The translations under genes and the position numbers were made by a program. A model generated the notes under the pieces. That model saw only the letters and a list, made by a program, of their open reading frames with translations, searched no databases and was not told the origin of the DNA. Of a stretch of DNA of 64,000 nt, positions 9,689 through 20,918 are shown piece after piece. How positions within the stretch are numbered: the first letter of the stretch is position 1; every line of letters begins with the position of its first letter. Origin of the DNA: Isoetes taiwanensis. Its lineage: Eukaryota > Streptophyta > Lycopodiopsida > Isoetales > Isoetaceae. The stretch is taken from assembly GCA_021234155.1 (NCBI GenBank), contig JAJEKV010000010.1, positions 12,608,359 through 12,672,358 of the forward strand. Reading direction: 5' to 3'.

Positions 9689-12600
9689 ATAGGTCGATCC
9701 TCAGTTGGAATGTGCGGGGGGTGCGATCCTCTAGTAGTAAGAGGGCCCGTGTTTCTTTGACACTTCGGCAGTTGCGTCCTGATATTGTTTGCATTTAGGA
9801 GCATAAGTGTCACAGGGGTGATATGTCCAGGCTCATGAATATGGTTGGTAGGCAGTTTGTCTCTATTGCTTCTTCTTCTGGGCGGACTAGTGGGGGTACT
9901 CTTATTGCTTGGAGGATGGATGCGCAGGTCACATATTCTGTAGCAGACAGGTTTGGTCGATGGGCAATAATAAAGTGGTTGGCGGGAGGGCAAGAGTGGG
10001 GGATTGTTAATGTTTATGCCCCTAATCAGCCTTCTCAGCGGGGTGCTTTATGGGCCACAGTCCGGAATAAGTTGCGAGCCCTTGGTGGGTTGCAGGTCGC
10101 TTGGTTCCTGTTAGGGGACTTTAATATGGTAGAGCGAGTAGAGGATCGCTCTGGTTCTGGAACCCAGGTTGTGCATAGGTTTGAGAGGGACTAGTGGTCT
10201 CGTTTGTTGCAGGATTTGGCCTTAGTTGAAGTCCCTGGGGACTTGTCTTTCACCTATTGTAATAGGCAGATTGGTGCGGGCCGGGCGTATGCTAGGCATG
10301 ACCGGTGCTATGCTTCCCCATGTGCACTGGATGGTGTGCCTTCTTTGCGCCGGAGTAACATTCTGTCTACCTCCATTTCTGATCATTACCCTCAGGTTGT
10401 GTCCAGTCAGGGTGCGGTTGCCTCTCGCCCCTCTAGGACGGTGTTCCGTTTGAACACCCGGCTTCTGGCTGATGCGGATTTTTTGGCCTAGTGCCAGGAG
10501 TTGTGGCTTGATACCTTTTCATCTCTGAAGGGTATGTCTGGTATGGTGACTGCATTGGCCAGGGTGAAGCATTTTGCCAAGGTCTTTGGTAGGCAGCGTG
10601 TGCAGCAGGAGCGGCAGGAGTTGCATGGTCTCTATCAGAAGTTGGAGAAGATTCGGGCACAACCTTCTGATGGCATTAGGGAAAATGCAGTGTTGCAGCA
10701 TATTGGTACTCTGGAGCAGGTTAAAGTGCAGGAGGCGCGTGTGAAGGCGGCCCTTACCTGGTTGAAGGAGGGGGACACAAGTTCGTCGGTGTTCTTCAGA
10801 GCAGCTAGGCAGCGACGATACGCAGCATCTATGGCGTCCCTTGCTTTGCTTGATGGCCGGACTTTGGAGGATCCCGCTGATTTGCAACGATATGTGCATG
10901 CTCATTTCTCAGGGAATTTCGCACAACGCACTCTTCCCTGTGAGCAGGAGATGCAGGAGCTTGTTTTGGGGGCTGTTAAGCCATCTATTCTGCCTCACCA
11001 GCGTGAGAGCTTGGAGCAGGAGCTCTCCAGAGAGGATTTAGCGAAGGCATGTATATATATGGCCAAGGATAAATGCCCTGGGCTGGATGGCATCCCTGTG
11101 GAGTTCTTTCAGACTTATTGGGAGTGGGCTGGTGAGTCTGTGTACCAGGTGTATCTTGAGTTGCTGCAGTCTTCTCAAATGGATAAGATCTTGAATACCG
11201 CATGCATTTCCCTGATTCCTAAGGTTAAGCAGCCTTCTACCATTAATGATTGGAGGCCTATCTCCTTGTTGTCCTCTGTGTACAAGATCATTGCGAAAGC
11301 CCTGGCAGAGAAGTTGAAGCCGGTGTTGACTTCTTCCATTAGTAAGGTGCAGTCTGGATTTGTTCCTGGAAGGAACATTTTGACTATTGTTGCCGCATCT
11401 TATGAGGGCCTTTATTGGGCCAGGAGAACAGGTCAAGGCATTGCCTATATTAAGCTTGACTTTGCCAAAGCTTATGATAGTGTCCGTTGGGAGTTCTTGT
11501 CTGCCATGATGTTAGCGTTGGGCTGTGGTCCACGCTTTATAGAGACAGTCATGAAGCTGCATAGGTCAGCACAGGCTACGGTGGTGTGCCAGGGTAATGT
11601 GAAGAGTTTGCTGGATACTTTCTCCTTGGCCTCGGGCATTCTTCTGAATTGGAGTAAATGCTCCGCATATGGGCTCAGAGACTCTGCCACCCCCTTGTTT
11701 GGCTCTATTCCCTTGGAAGGTGCTTCCAGGTAATGTGTGTACTAAGCTGTTGGGTATTCCCTTTGGAGGGGATGTTTCCCTGGAGAGGGTGTGGGATGAG
11801 ATTTTGTAGGGGTTGCAGAAACACCTCAATTGGTGGAAGGGTAGCAAGTTGTCCATGGCAGGTAGGATCACTATTGCCAAGTCAGTACTTTGTAGCACTC
11901 ATGTGTATACAGCATCTGCGATGTTAGCTCCTGAGGGTAAGATACAGGCTTTGGATAAGATTGTTCAAAATTTTGTGTGAGGAGGAGATGATGAAGGGGC
12001 GGTTGTTAAAGTGGCTTGGTGGAAGTGTCTCCGCCCCCGGGAGGATGGGGGCTTGGCCATTCTGGATTTGGCGCTGCATAGTAAGGTGTTGCTCTCTAAG
12101 TTTGTTTGGAGCACTATGCAGGATGGAGCATCTTCTCCTGGGGCGGCGCTGTTGTTGCAGTCTCTTCGCCATTGTGTGGTGTTTGGGAAGCCGTCTGTGC
12201 ATGTGGAGTTGCCCTGGGCACTGTTGTATGGTCTCCGACCTTTCCCACATGCATCCCCTTTTCTCACGGGGGTGTTGCGGGCTTGAGATCATGTGCGTGT
12301 GCTCTTCCAGCTAGATTATGCCTCAGTTTATCACCACTCTTCTCCTTTCTTGTGGGTTCCTCTACCCCCTAGCGACTTGCCCTTGGTCGCCCTTTGTGCA
12401 TGCTCGGGACGCAAGCCCGTTGGGAGCTCTTTTGTGCTCACCTTGGAGGATTGGTATTGGGGTAGTCAGCTAGCTTCGTGGGAGTTCTTTTGAGCTCATT
12501 TTCGCCTGAGGGGCAGTGACCGGGCTATCTGGGAACAAGTGGCGGGAAGTATTCCGCTACACATACCTATAGTCCCTCAGGATGCTGTGGTGGTGCAGGT

Positions 12601-13244
12601 TTGGAATGTTCATCCGGATGTTGTGTCTTCTTGTTTTGTGCGGTCTTGTTAGCAGTCTTTGGCTATTCATGACACTCGCCCCTTCGGGCAAGTGGTCTCT
12701 GCGGCTTCAGGGTTCTCAATGGCTTCGGTTTGGGCGTGGACATGGAGCTCACTTCCCCCCACAGAAGGTTAGGGTGCTTCGTGGCGGTGGTGCACCGCCA
12801 GATCGGGGTGAATGCCCTTGTGAGTCAGTTTAGGCCGGGTGTGGGCCCTCTCTGCCCTTGTTATGGCCTTCATTGTGAGACTGTGGAGCATTGTCTGGTT
12901 TTATGCCCTCACTTGCAGCCTGCCTTGGATTGGGTCAGGGCTCTGTTTCAGGTGAGATTGACTAGCCAGCAGTTGCTGCTTCATGTGTATCCTGGTGCTT
13001 GGCCGCTCTTGCAGCAGCAAGCCTTGCATCTGTGCGTGGCTTGGTTGGTGTGGCTGATCTGGAAGCGGCGGCGGTTGTGGATCTTTCAGGGGATTCAGTA
13101 GCCTGCAGCCTCTCTGATTCCTCGACTCAGGTACAAGCTATTTCAAAGCTTTCTGGTATTTCCGGGATTAGTAGAGCAGAAGTTTGCCATTTGGCGGGAC
13201 TTCTTGGGTGTTGTAGATGGTGATGGTCGGTTTGTACAGCAGTA
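9685..13244 (+). pseudogene. LINE ORF2: AP endonuclease - reverse transcriptase - zf-RVT
   Basis: Begins at ATG 9685. The endonuclease shows SWNVRG, EHK, GDFN and SDH motifs. The RT shows LIPKV, DWRPISLL, GFVPGRNI and the D-F-A-K-A-Y-D block, but jumps from the strand after QGNVKSL straight to LASGILLNWSKC, so the block with YADD is missing. After frame changes near 11.7, 12.7 and 12.78 kb, the zf-RVT module (VHRQIGVN, C..C, ETVEHCL..C) and the VWLIWKRRR terminal motif are present. In-frame stops: TAG at 9796, 10192, 10489, 11807, 12650 and 13099; TGA at 11978, 12284 and 12491. The product would normally nick target DNA and copy element RNA; this copy cannot. Confidence 0.85.
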
Positions 13245-13280
13245 GAGTTGCAGTTTTTCTGTAAGTAAAAAATTATTTGA

Positions 13281-13794
13281 ATGTAATGCTCTGGAAATGG
13301 TGGCAACCAAGTAGAGATGATGGCAACCTAGAGTAGCAATGTGATTCGGTTTTAAAATGACGGAGGATGACCCCTTCCTAACTGGTGCTTGCATGTCTTG
13401 GCTAGGGGATTGGGCAGGATACAAAAGTGCTGCAGGGCCAGAGCTGGCCATCAGAACCCATGGCTGGCAAGGAGATTCCTGATGCATAGGATCCATATAA
13501 CGTTTGTGGCCTGTATCCATAATCAACAGTACATTATTCTTCTTTCCAGCATGAACTTCCTGCTAACCATATTCTAGGGTTTTTCTTTGAGCCATGCCTT
13601 CATTAGATTGTCAAGACTGCCCTTGCTTTTGGGTGCCGCGCAACCAACGGGCAGTGTAATTCTCTGCACAACAAGTGCAGACTTCATCCTCTTTCTTTAA
13701 CCGTTCCCTTAGCATTTTTGCCATCTTCAAGTTCATGATTTTTCAAACTCAAGTTTGAATGCAGCAAGCTGAATTTCCTTAGAACTTTGGATTT
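13281..13794. other. unassigned region after LINE copy 1
   Basis: About 0.5 kb with no credible gene. A short internal repetition (GGTGGCAACC... and GATGGCAACC...) occurs near 13300-13340. Confidence 0.4.
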
Positions 13795-14030
13795 GCCTCA
13801 TAAGTTTCCTTCTTCTCCTGGCCTATCCAACCTTGGCTTTAGGATTCATGTTAGCAACTGAGGATGGACTGGCTAGATAGAGTGGCTGGATATATTAAGC
13901 AACGGCTTCTCTTTTCATAAATAATCCCTTTAGCAAGTTTTAGATATGCTTCCAAGGAAATCTGCATTGGGTCTGCAATTGCCAAACAAGGAAGAATTGC
14001 TGCCATCTTAATATTTGACGAATTGGATGT
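13795..14030. repeat. dispersed repeat, copy 1 of 2 (direct)
   Basis: About 230 bp that recurs at 14605-14830 in the same orientation. Shared landmarks are CCAACCTTGGCTTTAGGA, TTAGATATGCTT and CCAAACAAGGAAGAATTGCT. The copies have diverged by scattered substitutions and small indels. No terminal structure is visible, so this may be a segmental duplication or two copies of an unclassified element. Confidence 0.7.
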
Positions 14031-14604
14031 TTGGCCAATGCATCATTATCTGGCCAACAAACTCGTAACTTGTCGCATTATTTTGTTCTCTTATATTCAC
14101 TTTTGGTTCTTTGTGCTAAAACCATAAAAGATCATCTCTAGAAAAATATACCTTGACAATGCCCACATTCTGACTTGCTATTTCAGCAAGAGTGTTACCT
14201 AAATGCAAGTCTTACCTGAATGCAAAGGATAGCCCATTATTGAGTGTAACTAAAGATGGCCAATAGACCTCATTATCAATCTATTACTGAAAGACGATTC
14301 ATGAAGCCCACCCATGTCTATATTGTCATACTCCAATGATGTAATTTCACAAACGGTTGGTCCCTTTACCTGAAATATTTACATATCAACCTTTATACCA
14401 CAGAATATCCACAGCCTAAATACATCTCATCTGAGTGATTATTGGTGTTTGAATGGTTCTGCAGGCAAGTGGAGTTATTTGTCTATGCCTTTGAAGGCAA
14501 TGTGTAACAGGTTGAAAAAAAAGTCGTGGCAATACAAAGGCTTACAATGCTTGTTGCATCAAAACAACACTCGCTTTGCCTCAAAAGTTTTCTTCTTGCT
14601 TATA

Positions 14605-14830
14605 CTTATTATAAAAACTTCACTCTTGGGCTACCCAACCTTGGCTTTAGGACTCATGTTACCAACTGAGGAGGGACTTGCTAGATATACTAAGCAATGA
14701 CTTCGCTTTTCATAAACGATCCCTTTTAGCAAGATTTAGATATGCTTTCCAGGAAATCAGCATTCGTTCTTCAATTGCCAAACAAGGAAGAATTGCTGCC
14801 ATCTTCATATTTAGTTTGCCAACAAACTAG
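14605..14830. repeat. dispersed repeat, copy 2 of 2 (direct)
   Basis: Partner of 13795-14030. The region between the two copies (about 570 bp) has no recognisable gene; an LTR pair is possible in principle, but the copies lack TG...CA ends and a primer-binding site. Confidence 0.7.
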
Positions 14831-16028
14831 GATTAGGATTAACTTTGAGGGCTAATCATGGCACATGCACTGATTAGAGATGATTGTGAATATAAGCTGT
14901 CTTTGGTCTGTGCCGGTAATATAAATTGTCTTTAAATGCTCCAAAACCAAAATTGCCAAAGCTCGTCTGTATACTTGGTGTTTCTAACAACTATTGTAGG
15001 ATCTGCAAGGTGTAAGGAATTATCATGTACTAGAAGACAAGCATTCTTGAAACTATGCGTCTACTTAGATTGGGGTGTTGTGCAGTCATGCCATGTATGT
15101 TGGTTCATGCCATGTATGTTGGTTCATACCATGTATGTTGGTTCGATATGCTTTGAGGCAAGCCAACTTGAGGCTTATTATTCTTACAGAGTTGAGCATG
15201 ACAATTCAGCTTAGACCAGGCTAGAACATGAACTAGTACTGCCTACGCATAAACTTCAGCAACCTACCACTCAAAGCTTTCACCCCAGCTTATAAAATTG
15301 GCTCAGTTAGTAGAACTCACAGAACATTCATGGTGCATCTTTCTAGTTTGTGGACGTTATTCTTAGGAGGATTCAGAACTACCATTCCCGAATGGTCTTG
15401 AACAGCTGCTTGTATTCGGGACATGACTTCTAGCAACGATAATTGCTGCAACCTAAGTCACCCCAACTGGCAAAGTACATGGTTATCCATTCTTACATCC
15501 AGTCAATATGGAGTTAAACTAAAATTCATGGAGGCATTGTCAATATATGTTGAGATTAGTGCTTCATCTTTTATTTCTGGCATTCTTATCTTTGCAGGAT
15601 GCTATGCAACAAATTGAGTAGCTTGCTCTGCCATTCTTGAACAATCTATTTTTGATGTAAATTATTATTACATTTTACAACCCTTTAGCAGGAAATGGTG
15701 TAGGCCGGAATTGAAAAGAAAATGGAAGGAGCTCCATATGTCAGTTGCAATAATTTGAGGAATTTTAGAGGTTTGTACAGGCAGGAAGTACTCTGATAAA
15801 ATAACAATAAGCATTAGAACTTAGCCATAAGGGGAGCCACACTTCTTTAATTAGTATCTTGATAGCATAATCATAGCATCTCAATCAATGATCTCAAAAA
15901 AGAACACTACGGAAAATGCTTTTGTTGAAAACATAATAATTCCATTTAAGTTTAATCTTTGAAGCAACCAACCTTTTTTTTTTAAGGATGAAAGACTACA
16001 TTCGGGAATCGAAATCAATATACATCCA

Positions 16029-16066
<38 letters not shown>

Positions 16067-16505
16067 GATTTTTCCAAGCCCGTTGGCTGTGGTTTTGCTA
16101 GATTATATACATCATAGATAATGTATAAGACTAAAAATCTAGAGAAAACAATAGAACCCTCTAGGCAAAACCACCTATACACAGTAAAAAATCATCTCTT
16201 TTGTACTGCTTTGAGGTGTTTGGCGGACTCATCATTATCGACATACTCCACAATTTTCACCTGCTCATCATCTAACATTAAGTACAATACTATGAATCAA
16301 CCAATGTCTACAAAGTCATAAAGTGGTGTCAATAAAAATGTACTTACATAGAGTCTAGATCACCAAACCATAATGGATTTGCCTAGGGGGATCTTTCACA
16401 TTAGTGAAAGTCAGTTGGATATATATTCCATAGTTTCTACTAAGTCCATCCTCTTGGCTTCCCAATTGCCAACATTGAAGGAAACTATAATTATTTTTAG
16501 ATTAT
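14831..16505. other. unassigned intergenic region
   Basis: AT-rich, no convincing coding sequence or element; contains one short tandem repeat at 15087. Confidence 0.45.
15087..15143. repeat. 19-bp tandem repeat, 3 copies
   Basis: Three consecutive units of CATGCCATGTATGTTGGTT; the third has one change (CATACC). Confidence 0.85.
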
Positions 16506-16647
16506 ATGCCTAGTTACATAAATCCTTGTCAAAGCCTTTTGGTGTGCCTTCTGATATTCTTTTTTATGGATCGACGGTTGACAAAATTAGAAAAGGCTCT
16601 AAAATTGAGATGGAGATACGATCACGCAGCCTCGTCTCCTTGCTCTG

Positions 16648-17085
16648 ATGCACGTTCCTTGCCTTTCACTATCACCTTCCCTCCCTTTTTTCCTTTTGCT
16701 ACACCTGGTTTTACGACAGAGATGTGTAGCATTCATGCGGAGGGAAAACACCATCTTATTCTTATATTTTTCAATCTATGCTCTTGCTTGCAGCCATGCC
16801 CAGATCTCCAAATGCTTTCCTAGCCTTGCTCATATCCAGACAAGCCCTTTTCAGGCCATCGACTTGGATCTTCTACAAGCCTTGAGTTGGAGCTTTATTC
16901 TGGCATTCTGGAACCTCCATGACAAAAAGTACTCCTCATTTCCCCCATATTTTCTCTTCATCCCTTTCATCTTGTCGAATATGGTTCCAGACACAAATCT
17001 AGAGACAAACGAGCTCTTGATTTTACTCGAAACCCATCCACCAAATTTCGATTCCTTAGAGCTTCTACCTCCAGACTTGGTCTAA
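16648..17085 (+). CDS. weak 145-codon open frame, unrecognised
   Basis: Hydrophobic N-terminus (FFLLLHLVL) followed by a Ser/Leu/Pro-rich stretch and an acidic end (NLETNELLILLETH). A 105-codon frame overlaps it from 16506 in another phase. The composition is that of TC-rich DNA and I recognise no domain. It may be a chance frame. Confidence 0.15.
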   Translation: MHVPCLSLSPSLPFFLLLHLVLRQRCVAFMRRENTILFLYFSIYALACSHAQISKCFPSLAHIQTSPFQAIDLDLLQALSWSFILAFWNLHDKKYSSFPPYFLFIPFILSNMVPDTNLETNELLILLETHPPNFDSLELLPPDLV

Positions 17086-17588
17086 TTCTAGCTTAGCTCG
17101 ACACAAAAGAAGGATTTAGAGCTGTAGAATACCGTTTCAAGAATTTGACGACTCAAATCGTTGAAGGACAATAGATTTTGAAGCGGGTTTACCTAGGAGA
17201 CTGATGAAGTATATGCTCAGATGACTTTGCTGGAGATAAGAACATGAACTAGTTTGGCAGTCCTGTTAAAACCCTAGTGCTCATGTCTTGTTCATTATGA
17301 AGCAACAAGAGAGGGACCCGTTCTTGGCACCAGATCTTGGCATACAGGCAAAACAATCAAATATTTCTTTCTGCAAGATGCTAACAGCAAGTGACACAAG
17401 CACTCATGGTCGCTTTTCAATTCCCAGACGGGCTGTAGAGAAAGTTTTTCCACCTCTTGTAAGATATTTAACTTCTTTTTACATTCTGTGTATGTCGCCA
17501 CAAACTTATGGATTATTGCTTTAGGATTATACAAAGTGGCCACCTGCACAGGAGTTGGTTGCCAGGGATTTGCATAATAATGAATGGC

Positions 17589-17940
17589 ATTTCGGGAACG
17601 ACCCAAGGTTTGAATACTCGAGCGGTCTACCATGGGCCCGTTACAGTCTCTCCCACTAGAACTATGCTCGTCCTGAGCATCCAAGGCTATACCATGTCAC
17701 AATGATTACCAAGTCTTTGCAAATTACCCATGCATATAGGCACCCATGGAGACTCGAACTCGAGACCTGCTCTGATACCAACTGTAACGTTCCTAACTGA
17801 CATGCCCTTAACCAACTGGGCAAAACCGTCTAGATGTTTATGAGTAGTCGCTTCTACCCATTTATGCTGGTGTCTCGGGAATGCCCCACAGGCACATTCA
17901 AGGTTTGAATACTCGAGCGGTCTACCATGGGCCCGTTACA
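17589..17940 (-). mobile_element. TRIM-like or SINE-like element with tRNA-type motifs
   Basis: A 3' segment of about 40 bp (AAGGTTTGAATACTCGAGCG through CATGGGCCCGTTACA) occurs twice, at about 17600-17643 and 17901-17940. On the minus strand the right copy starts TGTAACGGG and ends GTTACA at 17783, giving a TG...CA unit of about 158 bp. Right after it lies TTGGTATCAGAGC, matching the initiator-tRNA-Met primer-binding site, and a purine stretch (GTGGGAGAGAC) precedes the left copy. That is the layout of a terminal-repeat retrotransposon in miniature, minus strand. However AGTTGGTTAAGG and GAGTTCGAGTCTC also resemble pol III boxes A and B, so a tRNA-derived SINE is an alternative. The left repeat is truncated. 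Confidence 0.5.
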
Positions 17941-20045
17941 TATGCTATAGCCAGGTTTTTGTCCTGACACTGATTTGGCGAGCTTTCTGGCTGCTGGAAT
18001 AATTCTGTTGCTCTAAGTATCTGGTTGATTATCATCTAGTGCCTAAAGTATCGTATTTAAAATGGTTGATACTACTCATCGTGATGCCTAAGTTTGATGC
18101 TGAGCTTCTTGTTTACGAAGTGCTTAGGTAGAATGCTCACCGTTGTTCATCAAAGGATGTAGGATCTAGATTTTTGGATCTATGATCTTTTGTGTAAAGC
18201 TGTGCAGAGTTATTCTTTTCGCTTATCTCTTTATAGTGGTGTGCCAATCTTATATCATTTCTTATGTGTATCTCGGCCAGTCTTATGTCATTTCTTGCTA
18301 TTTCGGCCTTGCTGCACCATTGGTGTTGCTTTCTACTGAGGTAGTAACCATACTGTTTTGTTTTTGGTTCATCCCATTTTTATTTGAAAAATTGTAATCA
18401 GTATTTGCTGAGATCTATTCAGCAACTTTTTGCTCTTGATCAAATCCTTATTTATGCTATATTGTATCTAGGGTAGCAGGCCCATGGTTATTTCTAGGCA
18501 AGCATTGTGCCGGAGTGCACTTTTTCAAAATCAGGCTTTCATTCTTGCTCCTCTAAGCCAACATGGGGCTTTCATTCATCAAGGAATCAACGCCTCTTCG
18601 CTGCTCACATTTTTAAGGTAACCCATCTTTGCTGCAAATTTTAAAAGTCTGCCTTTTTGTAGGTTATAGAACCATTATTTTTGTTAATATCTATCTTTGA
18701 ATTGTGCCTGCAAATTGTCTTCATGGTGACCTTATAGCTTGCATTTGGATAGAGAGGGCCTGCAGTGGTGTACTCAAGCTTTAGATGCATTTCCCTACAG
18801 GATGCTTAGTAATGCTTTACCCTTTTGAGAAGGCCAGTATAGTATCCATTGGTTACACCTTTGATTCGTCAAGCTGAATTTTTCTTCCGGTAATCTTTAA
18901 GTGATTTTTAAAAAATTCAGTAAATCGCTATATATCTGCACATTTTTAGATTTGGAAAATTGTTCTTTTGGCATAAATATTACCCTTATGGTATTTCTAG
19001 AATCTAGGAATGACTGAACAACCAGCAAACATGCAAAGGACAACATATAGTGCATGCTGCCAAAATCATGCATGTATGTAACATTTATCTTGCTCATATT
19101 CATTTATAGTATTGCTGTAAAATGTAGCACATTTTCCACTAAGCATGAGAAGTGAGCATCAGAAAGTGTGCCTGATCTTCATCCTGTTACCCTTTCTAGA
19201 AAGTTGAAACTAGTTTCATGTTCTGAATGTGCGTTGAAATTGGTTAGGGAGATGCCTACTGAATTATTGATTGAAGAATGCTAACAAGTATTTCTCACAG
19301 ATACAAAGCCATGCGTGCAAAGCCAAGAATAGTCTCAGGGTTATCTAGTGCAATGATCACTTCTCTAAGTTCGTTATAGTCTAAACAGAGTAATAAGTAA
19401 GATCAAGTAGCTTTCATATCTACCATTTTTTATGTTAAAACTCAATGCTAAACATGTTACGGAGGTCCCTGATATTTGTTTCCATTACATCTATTGTTGC
19501 ACATATAAGCATTTTGTGCATCGTTGTGCAGCACCATAACATTTTAGAAGTTGTATAGAACGTGCCATATAGAATCTGCATAATAGCAATAGTGCATGTG
19601 TTTTTGTAAAACGGATGCTTAATTTATGGATTTTAAAAAACTAGAATGGTTAACAGATTCAAATAACCTGATAAATATATTTAGAAAAATGCTTATGTTT
19701 GTAAACAATAAATATAAAGCTGACAATTGTATATGCAAAAATCGATTTATACATTTCTGCAGGGCCATAAGTAGTTCAACATAAAATACTAGTTACGGTG
19801 CCTGATATTTACTTCTATTTGTTTCAAATTGTGTTAAGTTGGCAATGTTGCATTTGTGAAGGCGTTTATAGACTGAACCCAAATCTTATCCACATGTGAC
19901 TCCGGTAAAACTTGGGCCCTCAAATTCAACTATTCATTAGGAGTTTTAGTTATTTGAATGATTTTAATAGCATGCCAGCCCAACCACAACCCTGCATGTA
20001 GACAGCTTAATGCCACCAAACATAAATTTACCAGTCTTCTTGTGT
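17941..20045. other. unassigned AT-rich intergenic region
   Basis: About 2.1 kb. A 71-codon hydrophobic frame at 18182 and other short frames look like chance. No repeats or motifs stood out. Confidence 0.45.
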
Positions 20046-20209
20046 GTGCGGCAACCTTAGCGTCCTTGGCCTCAGCAATTAGCTGTAGGTTTAAATCTGA
20101 GCTATTGCCGTACGGCTGAGGCATTTGCTAGCCACATGGCCACCGAGGCCATTTCGGATGGGCCATAACATCTCATCTGAGGACGTTATCTAACCCATTA
20201 AAAAAAAAA
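20046..20209 (+). mobile_element. probable tRNA-derived SINE
   Basis: The first 68 nt can be drawn as a degenerate tRNA: GTGCGGCAA at the start pairs with TTGCCGTAC (20105-20113), and a box B-like AGGTTTAAATCTG lies at the T-arm position. A tRNA-unrelated part follows, ending in CCATT and an A10 tail. I found no target-site duplication, and box A is weak, so this may be an old copy. Confidence 0.45.
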
Positions 20210-20416
20210 GGGGTGTTCATTTCATTGCACAACTCGGCCACAACCCCTGCGTGCCTTTTTGCTATATGCTATATTAAAACTTTTTTCCAAACAAAATTTT
20301 GGTAAACAAAAATCATTTGCAAATATAATTGATGCATCGCTATTGCATCATCTGGTTCACATCCATCAATATAATCTCTAGCTCTTTTACATTTAAGCAC
20401 ATAAAGAGATGGTACT

Positions 20417-20728
20417 TCATTCCTGCGGCAGAAACACAGCCGCATACCGTGAGTTCACAATCTTCATGGTTCTCTCTGAAATCTGCCTAGCCCCTTTTCG
20501 TGCTATGACCTCAACTCTTGTTGCTTTTCCTGGTTGGATTCCATACTCGTCAACATTCCATATGTGAGGGGCATCAAAATTAAAAGTGTTATAAGCTTCT
20601 GATAAATCAGAATAAAAAGCATCAAGGTTAACAACTGAAATTGCAATAGCTCTAGCATTATCTACAACTTGAGTCCTTCTCAATACCAATTCTGGTTGCC
20701 TTCCTTTAAAACACTTCCACCATTTCAT
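20417..20728 (-). pseudogene. pogo/Tigger-type (jerky-like) transposase fragment
   Basis: A 103-residue fragment: WWKCFKGRQPEL.LRR matches the end of the CENP-B-type helix-turn-helix region, and HIWNVDEYGIQPG carries the first catalytic Asp of the DDE domain in the WNxDExG context typical of pogo transposases. The remainder of the DDE domain is absent and the fragment stops at 20417. Such proteins cut and paste Tc1/mariner-superfamily elements at TA sites. No terminal inverted repeats were recognised around it. The fragment could be a remnant or an exon of a domesticated gene; the first is more likely because no adjoining exons are seen. Confidence 0.75.
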
Positions 20729-20852
20729 ATTTGGTGGTCCCTCTTTAGAATTAGTTTATCTTAAGTGTAAAGAGAATGCATTTCTATGACTTTTAACCGA
20801 TACTAGGTCTTACCTAAATGTGACCACTTCCTCTACTACGAAGTAATCAAAA

Positions 20853-20918
20853 GCCTGCACCACAAAACGTCAATGCATGGCATGAGCCTGCACCACAAAA
20901 CATCAATGCATGAGCCAA
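20853..20918. repeat. 33-bp tandem duplication
   Basis: Two adjacent units beginning GCCTGCACCACAAAAC and differing at a couple of positions. Confidence 0.75.

Larger units (their letters stand above)
7801..13280 (+). mobile_element. L1-type LINE, copy 1 (long, decayed)
   Basis: Plant L1-like non-LTR retrotransposon with ORF1 (DUF4283-like) and ORF2 (endonuclease, RT, zf-RVT tail). It is GC-richer than its surroundings, as often seen in coding parts of plant LINEs. The 5' boundary is approximate; the 3' end lies shortly after the ORF2 stop at 13244, where a short A-rich stretch occurs. No target duplication was found. It belongs to the same lineage as the copies at 32.2 and 33.9 kb, all on the plus strand. 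Confidence 0.85.

Noticed and set aside
8973-9993. Minus-strand His/Pro-rich frames
   Set aside because: Antisense of the Gly/Val-rich LINE ORF1 tail and endonuclease.
10519-11690. Several minus-strand frames of 70-130 codons
   Set aside because: Shadows of the GC-rich LINE ORF2 on the opposite strand; no domain.
13795-14830. LTR retrotransposon formed by the two 230-bp direct repeats
   Set aside because: No TG...CA ends, primer-binding site, purine tract or coding sequence between the copies.
17755-17785. Genuine tRNA gene
   Set aside because: Box-like words are present but no cloverleaf can be drawn; they belong to the TRIM/SINE-like element.
18182-18397. 71-codon hydrophobic frame
   Set aside because: Short, T-rich, no homology recognised; typical chance frame in AT-rich DNA.
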